DNA from: Fonsecaea monophora
Taxonomy: Eukaryota > Ascomycota > Eurotiomycetes > Chaetothyriales > Herpotrichiellaceae
Direction of reading: 5' to 3'
Assembly: GCF_001642475.1 (NCBI RefSeq)
Contig: NW_019173985.1
Location: 62,001-126,000 of the forward strand
DNA: 64,000 bases
The position numbers and the translations under genes are program-made. Under the pieces are notes generated by a model, which saw only the letters and a list, made by a program, of their open reading frames with translations, searched no databases and was not told the origin of the DNA. Positions 55,701-64,000 of this stretch are shown piece after piece (position 1 is the first letter of the stretch; each line of letters starts with the position of its first letter).

Positions 55701-58700
55701 AAGAGGAAGCCGAAGCTGGAAAGAGAGGAGAGAAAGAGGAGGAGAGGGGCACCGAAAAGGCGCCAGAAATGGAGAATGGCTCCCTGAAGGCTGCAGCAAA
55801 AGGTTCGAGGGATGAGGTCACCCATTGCCCACCCTACTGAACCCGCCTGTCCTATCACTTCCCTATCGCCTAGCCTAAACCCCGGGTGGTTAGAGAGGGG
55901 ACACTTTGATACCACTGGTGCACTGGGCTGCTGCTCTCCCCCAAGTGGCCCTTGTTCCCCTAGCCCTAGCCTCGAGTCTGTAGCCCCCTATGAGTTTGTA
56001 GGCCAGGACTTGTAGGCCTAACAAGCCCTTTAGGTGTAGCTCATAGGCGCACTGGTACCCGTGCAGGCCTATCCCTGCCCCTGAAGACCCGCATCTCCGC
56101 ATGACTTTCCCCCTTGCTAGCTGGTGGCCCCCGTCTTCTAAAGATAGACCACCAGTGACCAACAACCGCCCAAGACCAACGAGTCGACGAAGTTCTAGTC
56201 CTGGCCTTTGGAGACTGGCTTTCTGTTACCCTCTGGTGCCTCTACTGGTCGCTGCTCGCCTCTGCTGGCCTCTGCTGGCCCTATCCGCCTCCAGCGACAC
56301 GCCCTCTTCCAGCTCGCTCGTCCGTCGCAGCATTGGCCGTTTGCGGAGTCTTTCTCAACGTCACCAGAAGCGACCCTTGGCCATTGGCTGGTGGATTTCC
56401 TCGGCCTATGAGTAAGATATCGCTTCTGCTCTGGCATCTGTGTCCAGCGTTTCACGTTGTGGCAAACACATCTGGACAAGAGAGGTGCTCCGACCGGATC
56501 GCGTCCACAAACTGCGCTGGTGGTTTGCTGGACGGAGACCATTTCCTTGTTCGACTTGTCTGCTAGAGGTTTGCAAAGAATTGATCCTCGGTGATTGTCC
56601 TTGTTACCCGGTCTTCGTCGACTCGTCCAATACGGCTCAAAGGGTTCGCCACTCCTACGAAGTACGAGTGGGAGAAGACACTGCCACAACCCACTGGGGC
56701 TACACCACCCACCTATCCCGAACAATTTATCCTTGGACTCATTTATCGCTCTGTGGCTCTTTTGTTCCCTTGTGGTCTTCGGTTTGGCCGGTTCCTGCCG
56801 GCTAAACGCCCTGGAAAGGATCGTGCCGGCTCATGCAAGAACCGTCTCCCAACTGGCCCCTCCAAAATCTGAATCTCGAATTGTTAGGGGGAGAAAGGGC
56901 AGTTTGCTATCCTTGCATACCGTACCTCCATATTGCATACCGCGGTCGCACGGGCCACATCCCCTTCAGCTGGACTATCCCTTGTTTCTCCGACCCTCAA
57001 CTGCAGCTTAAGCGAGGTTGGAAACACCATTAACGGCCCTGGAACTACGTGGCCAAAATGCCCAGCAACTTCTCAAGCCAGTGCTCACTATGACACTGAC
57101 TTGAGTCTGGGGAACTTCGGCCGTTCATCGCCGGTGTCGTTTCCCAAGCCCGCCAAAAGCTCGTGCCGCGACCAGGGGGCGGATGCGGCGCAGTCTAAAC
57201 CCGGGACAACTACTGCACAAACATGCCTCCGTTACATGACTGGGTCACAGTACTTGATTGGTACTGGTACGAGAAGTGTTAAGGCCTGAAGAATCACAAT
57301 CAAAGGAGCCAGGAAATAGGTATCATGCTGCCATTGTTTGCTCCGCCAGCCTAAACTCGTACAGTACCAAATTTCTGACACTTGGACATTCCCATTCCGG
57401 TCCATGCCGGATCGAGACTCCACCAACTGCTCGCGAAGCTACGAGAGAATGTTCTTGCTCCGTTGTGGGCTGTCCAAAGGCAAGGTCCCCACCGACTTTG
57501 TCACATCGTCTTGGTGAATGAATACTGAACAGCCCGTTGAGATTGTCAATCGCGACGTGGACCCATTCTACAAAAGGTCTGATCAGACTTGACCAGTCTC
57601 TCTACGAAGCACCAGGGTCTGTCTCGCCATCTCCATTTCCGCTGGCCTCCGTGGCCCTTGTACTGTACTTGTTACCCTTCATGATATCGCTCCGCCTAAC
57701 CTCGCATGGGCTGACACTTACGTGACCTTGCAACTGACAACCCTTTGGACGCATTGCTGACCAACCACTTATCCAGGACGATCCACCATCACAAGGCGCG
57801 CGATTATTGAGGACGCGTCAAATCAAAACAGCGAGAAAGAGAGAAAATGTTTGTGAGGCTGTGTGAATTTTTCCAATAGCGTGCCTGTGTGAGGCACGTA
57901 AAGGTTGGCACAGATCTCCCGTTTCTATTTTTGTCAAGACCTGCTGGGTGGCTCGCTTAATTCAAGCCCTTCTGCCCTTGCAGGGGCAGCGTCACAGAGT
58001 GAGTTGTTTTGCCAGAACGTGCGATGGGCAAGGTGGCCGTGCTGATGCGAGCGAATCAAACATCTTCACCCTGACCTATCATGATACTTGTAGCGCCAGG
58101 GTGGCCAGGGTCTGCAAGATGCACTACAGCCACATCCAGGAACCAAGCCTTGTCCAGACACAGGCCGTTGACATGATATGTGTGCCACCCGACTGAAGGA
58201 CTCGCTCATCACCACACCGGCTGTTTGCTTCTCTGCAATCACAAACATCCAAACTCTCTTGGACCTCTGGGCAGGGTCTAAAAGGATCGGCTCACACCGT
58301 TTGCAACTATGTTGAGGCGCAGAGTGCGCCGATCTGATCGGCCAGGCCGTTACATGATCTTCAGGCAGAGTCACCTTCACACTGATGCCGCCTATCTCCC
58401 GGGACATCGGCCTTGTCAAGTTGCTGCAGGTTCTGTCCGTGTCCTTTCCCGGATTCTGGGAAACCCAGGATACACAAACTTGTTGGCCAGCTCTAATCCA
58501 GTCGTTGCGCCAAGCGGTACCTCAATGCAGCACAGAGGTCTACAAGCGGGCTAAATGACGAAATCTGTGTTCCCAATAGAACGGTTGTGCCTTTTCTTGT
58601 ACTCCCTCTCTCGTCCTTTCTCTTGACCGCCTCTCCTGTTACGCGAGATCAGTGATTTGTGAGAGAAGTAACGTCAAACCACTTGACTGGATCGCCCGTG

Positions 58701-59078
58701 CATTGGGCCTCATTGTTGGGTCGATGGCTGCAGGTCGCACGGGACCTGCAGGACATGCATGTTGCCTGTCATCCTGTGAACAAAAGACATTGTTGATCCT
58801 TTGCCCCGAGGAGCCAACCAACTTGGTTCCCCTTCCTCGGCGCGACGACCGATTGTCTGGCTCCAGCATGGCCGCTTGCGCGAGCCTCGCTGCATGAATG
58901 ATGATAATAATAGCAATCTCTACGATAAACACGAGGCGATCCATGCAGATCGGACAGTCAATCCTTGGTGATTGCTCGAAGGACAAAAAGGCAGGACCGT
59001 CCAAGAGGGAACAAATCAGCATCTGGAATCTGTGGATTGAAGCCTAATTTTGGTGTCAGAATCGACTGCTAATTATAT
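52713..59078. other. Long gene-poor region upstream of Medusa
   Basis: More than 6 kb with no convincing gene. The first 300 bases appear to be spliced Medusa leader (an exon ending CACTTTCAG before GTGAGT at about 52942, rejoining at about 52842). From 54.2 to 55.8 kb the sequence is purine-rich on the plus strand. At 55.8-56.1 kb a C-rich region with repeated AGGCCT/TAGGCC words occurs. Beyond this up to 58.6 kb only short unrelated frames appear. It probably consists of the Medusa promoter/leader and non-genic DNA or unannotated RNAs. Confidence 0.45.
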
Positions 59079-60217
59079 TCACAGTTTACTCTCAGCGCCT
59101 TCTCTGGAAATCTCGACGACCAATTTGCCGAACTGGCTTCCTTTCTTCATTTCCTCAAACAAGCCGTTGATGGCATCCAGATCAAAGCCTTGGGCGACCC
59201 GCGACACTACCGGCTTGACCTTGTTGGCTTTGATGAAGTCTACCATTTCTTTGAATTCCTTTCGCGACCCCATGGTCGACCCTTTGACCTCGATATTTTT
59301 CAAGACTGCTTGCATAAGGAAAGGCATCTTTGGCCCTATGGTCATTCCATAGATGGAGATCACACCACCTGGCTGAAATAGATGTCAGTGTGCATAAGAA
59401 AAGAGCAAGCAAGCGATCATACCTTGAGCAGCTTGGCACCGACGGAAACAATGTCTCCACCAGCACCGTCAACGATGGCGTCCAACTGTTTGTTCTCTGC
59501 CGGCAACATGCCCTGTAGTTTCTTTTCCCAACCCTGTTCCTTGTAGTTGATGCCGCCCTTTGCTCCCAGGGCGACGGCCTTCCTGATCTTTTCTTCGCTG
59601 CCGCTAGAGACATAGACATTGGCACCTGCTGCTGTGGCATACTCCAGGGCCATCAAGGCTACTCCACCGCCAATACCTGTAATCAATATGTTCTTGCCCG
59701 GTTTGAGATTCTTTTCGCCGCATTTGACCATCACTGCTCTCCATGCGGTCAGTCCGGTAAGGACAAAAGCAGCCGCTTCGGCGGAGGAGAGGTGTTCTGG
59801 TGCCTCTTCGAGTTCTCCTTCGTCAATGCACATGTACTCTTGAAGAGTGCCATTCGCGTTCGTCTTTGTCCCTCCGAGGATCTTGTACCCCCCTTTGTCC
59901 TCTGGTCCATCCAGGCTGTCCTTCCAGCCAGTCCCGGGATTCACGACAACACGCTTGCCTTTCCAGCTTGGATTGGCTTCACTGCCAACAGCCACAACTG
60001 TCCCGCACCCATCGGCTAGGAGAGGGACACCGAATGCTGTTCCCGGATACAAGTGTTGGCGGATAAAAAGATCGCGGTGGTTCAAAGCAGCGGCATGGAT
60101 CTTGATGAGGACCTCCTTTCCCTTTGGTGAAGGCTTTGGAACCTCATCCAGCGAAAGGGGATAGTAGACCTGTCCCGGTTTCCCGTCGACCTTGGAAATG
60201 GAGATTGCTTTTGGCAT
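59079..60217 (-). CDS. MDR-family quinone oxidoreductase-like protein
   Basis: Two exons, 59423-60217 and 59079-59372 (50-base GT-AG intron), give 362 residues starting MPKAISISKVDGKPGQV. The GroES-like part includes VLIKIHAAALNHRDLFIRQ and ADGCGTVVAVG, the Rossmann motif ITGIGGGVALMALEYATAAGA follows, then VNYKEQ-type cofactor contacts (GGINYKEQGW) and the C-terminus EMVDFIKANKVKPVVSRV. This arrangement is typical of zinc-independent alcohol-dehydrogenase-like proteins of the ZADH/YogA type. The NADPH-linked substrate is unknown. It starts downstream of the Medusa leader desert. Confidence 0.88.
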
Positions 60218-61676
60218 GTTTGTCGTGGGGATTGTGGCGATATAGAATGGTCCCGGCACAACTTCTCACTAGTCTTCAAATGTGTTCAACAACCACGATA
60301 CCGCTGAATAACCTTTTATAAAGGATTTTTCTCCCCTCCCGGAGTAGTCAGAGCTTAGAAATCCAGATTCGGCGATATCTCGCAAAGGGTGGTAGTCGGA
60401 GTTCTACTCGCAATATCTAATCAGCCTCTCGAACAATTCGGTAGAGAACTGATGCACAACACACCGAGCTGTCACCGACCAGCCTCACTTAGACCTTTGT
60501 TGATGATGGGGGATGATGGGGGCAGGGGGAAGGATGGAGGGACGATGGGGGAATTTCCTGAGCCGTTACTTGGCCGAGGTATGAAGTCATTATCGCCGTT
60601 GTAAAGCCGGGGTCCGATTCGGTACTTTGTACAGGCCAATCAGATGTTGGTTAGATAAGATGGCACGTGGTGAGTGATGGCGGACATGGAACATAGTTTC
60701 TCCGGTGATCTCGTAGGAGCAGCACGTGGTTTCCCAGAACAAGCAGAGAGGGAGTCGCTGTTATCTTCATTCTCGCACACAAGGAACAGAGGAGAAGGAT
60801 TATAGCCGACTCCCTTGACCTTGGAGATATCCAATTATACTTCTGCAATTAAGTAAAGGTCATCTTGCTGCGATTTTATCGATATTCATTGCTAATTTGA
60901 TGATGTTGATTCCCAGATTGTCTTTATCCCCTCATCGCTCAGTCATCCACAGCGCCTCGAATTTGGGGTTCAGCAAAAAGGCACGCCTGAGAAAGGAATA
61001 GTGGACTCTCGCCCGGGTCTGTGATCGTCGTTGCTTTTCTCGTTACTTTGGCCTAGCACGGCCGAGGCTCCATCAACGAAGGATTATCCAGAGGCCTGAC
61101 GCCAGAAAGATGCCCCCGTGATTGGTCCATCGCACCCCGAACAGCACCCAGCCACGACAAAAGGGGCTTGACAGGGCTTGAGATGGAGCCCCTCCTCCTC
61201 ACAGAAACTCTGGTGTGCGCTACCAAGCGTTCAAGGACGTTTGTTCAGTGGCCAGCATGTCGCGGAATGAACAGGTGCCCCAGTCAAACAAGGCCGGATC
61301 AATGCCCTTGGCTCTGCAGAGACTGCGGCTTGATTGCTATTTCCGCCCCAGACTCGCCCTTTAGCCCCCCATGAAATCTCGTAACCGTTCAAAATTCAGT
61401 TTCAGCTTGACCTAGCTTGAGTCACGCAGCAAGGACAGCCACTTTGGCATCGACCAAGACTGAATCCCGCTGTCAGTTATCTTCTCTCGGACCGCAGATA
61501 CCTTGTCGCAAGCAACCCAAATAACGGGATCGTGGTGGATTCAAAAACCTGAGACGCGGACGGACTGATTTCCCGAAGCTTCCAACTTTCCACCCCCCCT
61601 ATTTTGGCCTCGTTGCCTCTGTATGCACCTCTGACCCTACATCCACTGTTGTCCAATTCTCGATTACACCGCCAAT
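60218..61676. other. Divergent intergenic region
   Basis: 1.46 kb between the quinone-oxidoreductase-like and PLP-enzyme start codons, containing both promoters. GGGGGATGATGGGGG-like purine repeats occur near 60508-60555. No gene is seen. Confidence 0.5.
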
Positions 61677-63693
61677 ATGGGCTCTTTTGGCGAGGTCACG
61701 GAGTTCGGCCATGGCTTCAAGGCTCAATTCTTGTTTGATCCCAAATATAACAACTTGAATCATGGTATGCTCATCCACACCGCTGCCCCTCAGAAGTTCT
61801 TCTCCTGGACGCCAAGCGCGACTACTTCATCAGGCTGGCCAGTATGGCGATCGTTTAGACATGATATATCCCGAGATCTTGAATGAGATGAACTGAACCT
61901 AATTGGCAATCCGTAGGTTCATTTGGTAGTTACTCACTACCTGTCCGCAATGCGCTGCGAGGATATCAGAAATTGGCCGAGGCTGCCCCGGATAAATTCC
62001 TGCGATACCAGTATATTGATCTCTTGGACAAGTCGAGAGAGCGGATAGCAAAACTCCTCAACGTCCCGACGGACGAGTGTGTTTTCGTCCAAAATGCTAC
62101 GTCCGGTAGGTGCATCATAACATTTGATCTCTCATCGATGTGTCTAATTCTGCAGGTGTCAATACCGTCTTGCGCAATCTCCAGTACAAGGAGAAGGACT
62201 GTATCATTTATTTCGATACCGTCTATGGGGCCGTTGAGAAGACGCTGGCTTCCATCGTTGAGACAAACCCGCAACTCCAACTTCGCAAGGTCGGACACGG
62301 ACAAGACTTTGCCTATTCACTTCCTTGCACGCATTCCGAGATCCTCAATGCTCTGTCACAAACGATATCGCGAGTCTTGTACGATGGATTAAATCCCAAG
62401 GTTTGTCTTTTTGAGACGATAGTGTCTTTACCGGGTGTACGGTTCCCTTTTGAAAGGATCACGAAAATGTGCAAAGAATATGGGATTCTTAGTTTGATTG
62501 ACGGAGCACACGGAGTCGGTCAGATACCTCTAAATCTGTCCCAGCTCGATGCCGACTTTTTTGTCAGCAACTGCCACAAGTAAGTGGAATCGGCGTCCGA
62601 CAGAAGCCTGTCTCCCGATGACGGGCCCTGTTTGCGGTATCTGACATGACACAGATGGCTTTATACCCCACGAGGCTGTGCTGTATTCCACGTGCCCAAG
62701 CGTAACCAACACCTCATTCGAACCACCTTTCCGACCTCACATGGCTTTGTGCCCCTGGAAAACTCGCCAATCCGAAACCCTCTTCCACCAAGCGACAAAT
62801 CGGCTTTTGTCAATCTATTTCAGTTCGTCGCGACTGCAGACAACACCCCTTATTATTGTGTCCCTGCAGCCCTCAACTTTAGGCAGAATTTATGCGGCGG
62901 CGAGGAGGCCATCTATAACTATATCAGGGACATTGCTCAAAGAGGAGCCGACCTTCTAGCCATGCTTCTCGGAACTGAAGTCATGGACGATTTGGATGCG
63001 GGATACGGATTGCGAACCATGGGAAGCTACGAGGCCAGTGATAAACGCGACGGCGGACGAATAGGCTGGGCTGGTGGCATTAGGGACTGTGCCATGGCCA
63101 ATGTGCTCCTGCCAATCACCATCATCGGCGCCTATTCCAGGGGCAGCATCAGCATGGGACCTGGTGGAGCCGGGAGTGCGGGTGGTCTCTCTCCCGCTTT
63201 TCGACAGTCATCGTACGGGTTCCCTAGTGCAAGTGTCGCTTCGCAGCTTCGATCGTCTTCTGTCAGCTCAGGAAATCTCGGCGAACCCAGACGTTCCAAT
63301 TCACCTCTCAATTCCCCGAGTCTACATTCAGCAGGTCCGATCGTGATTCAGGAAGCAGACGTAGCCACCCACATTGCTTGGATGGAAAAGACCCTGGTGG
63401 ATGAGTTCAACACGTTTGTCGCCATCTACGAATACGACGGCAAACTCTGGACCCGAATCTCTGGCCAAATCTACCTGGAGCTCAAAGACTTTGAATGGCT
63501 TGGAGGAGTGCTCAAAACGCTGTGTGAACGAGTCCGAAGCGGGGAGTCTTTGCGGGGAAGAGCAAGGACTCCGGGAATTGAAAAGGCGGAGTTCGAGGCC
63601 CTGAGCCTGAAGACACCCTTCGCCTCGAGACAAAACACCGGTGAGGTGATGAAGCGGTTCGATGTCACCCAGGGTGGATGGGTCAATGCATGA
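61677..63693 (+). CDS. PLP-dependent class-V aminotransferase, Egt2-like
   Basis: Four exons, 61677-61764, 61917-62105, 62156-62579 and 62655-63693 (introns of 152, 50 and 75 bases), give 579 residues. The start FLFDPKYNNLNHGSFGSY and the conserved NATSGVNTVLRN suit the isopenicillin-N-epimerase/Egt2 branch. The PLP aspartate (SLIDGAHGVGQ) and the Schiff-base lysine (VSNCHKWLYTPRGCAVF) are present, and the C-terminal domain ends with LWTRISGQIYLELKDFEWLGG. Fungal Egt2 is a hercynylcysteine-sulfoxide lyase in ergothioneine synthesis. That specific role is plausible but not proven. A Gly/Ser-rich insertion of about 75-80 residues (about 390-465) interrupts the C-terminal domain. Confidence 0.85.
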
Positions 63694-64000
63694 ATGATGA
63701 GGTGTTTCAGCCGGTCAATTGCGACCACGACGCTTTGGTCGTTTCACCGTCTTTTTATCTTTTAATCATCTGGCGTCTGGGGCAAGACCGAGGAGATGCA
63801 AGGAGGTCGCAAACAATCAGGTGCCAGTTGTCACCAATGAAGGCATAGTGGCGGAGAAGAGCAACGGGCGATTGACGTGGTGAGGTTGTACATGTTTGTC
63901 ATGAGAAATGCCCTGGGTACCATTACTTGTACTGTTTCCATTGAATCCCACTGGGCCACAGGGCAGGTTTGGATGAGTTTGTGTGGTCGCATGGCGTCAA
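63694..64000. other. Right-edge intergenic DNA
   Basis: 307 bases downstream of the PLP enzyme; no gene is seen before the window ends. Confidence 0.5.

Noticed and set aside
1..64000. tRNA, rRNA, transposase, reverse transcriptase or polyketide/peptide synthetase genes
   Set aside because: Reading both strands showed no cloverleaf with T-loop consensus, no mobile-element enzyme motifs and no biosynthetic core enzyme; a tRNA could still be missed without a dedicated search.

Overview
The window is from a filamentous ascomycete (Pezizomycotina). The evidence is short GT-AG introns of about 45-150 bases inside otherwise compact genes, a Medusa-type developmental regulator, Clr5-domain proteins, a Kre9/Knh1-like GPI wall protein and a fungal-specific transcription-factor domain. 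Gene content would suit Eurotiomycetes such as Chaetothyriales, but that placement is a guess. I saw no virus, plasmid, CRISPR array, rRNA or convincing tRNA.

Layout. 0-6.5 kb: PMS1 (mismatch repair, cut by the left edge), divergent from an F-box/WD40 gene, then a 3-hydroxyisobutyrate-dehydrogenase-like gene with a GC-AG intron, then FMC1 (ATP synthase assembly). 7.6-16.7 kb: three tandem minus-strand Clr5-domain genes with an intron at the same codon position and phase in each. The third has a frameshift near its end and a chimeric gene scrap downstream. 17.7-21.3 kb: a Kre9-like GPI protein and a four-exon epsin. 22.9-24.8 kb: a decayed gene of unknown family. 24.9-29.3 kb: an ABM-domain protein, a secreted ribonuclease T2 and a TMEM115-like Golgi membrane protein. 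30.7-39.6 kb, a conserved housekeeping block: TBL1/Sif2-like LisH-WD40 protein (with a 17-base microexon), a coiled-coil protein, anthranilate synthase component I, ribosomal protein eS6 and ribose-phosphate pyrophosphokinase. 41.3-45.9 kb: a secreted Thr-rich/Cys-rich protein, a transcription-factor-domain protein without a zinc cluster, and an MDR oxidoreductase. 46.7-47.4 kb: an orphan solenoid-repeat fragment like the C-terminal repeats of fungal NLR-type proteins. 48.2-52.7 kb: a large disordered nuclear-type protein and Medusa (medA), followed by about 6 kb with no convincing gene. 59-63.7 kb: a quinone-oxidoreductase-like MDR protein and a PLP-dependent class-V aminotransferase resembling Egt2 ergothioneine lyases.

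How the genes relate. There is no obvious secondary-metabolite or defence cluster. PRPP synthase and anthranilate synthase are near neighbours around eS6 and lie in connected pathways (PRPP is consumed in tryptophan synthesis), but this is probably ordinary synteny. The fast-evolving parts are the Clr5 tandem array with its chimeric scrap, the decayed gene at 23-24.7 kb and the NLR-like fragment at 47 kb. These are the places most worth a second look.
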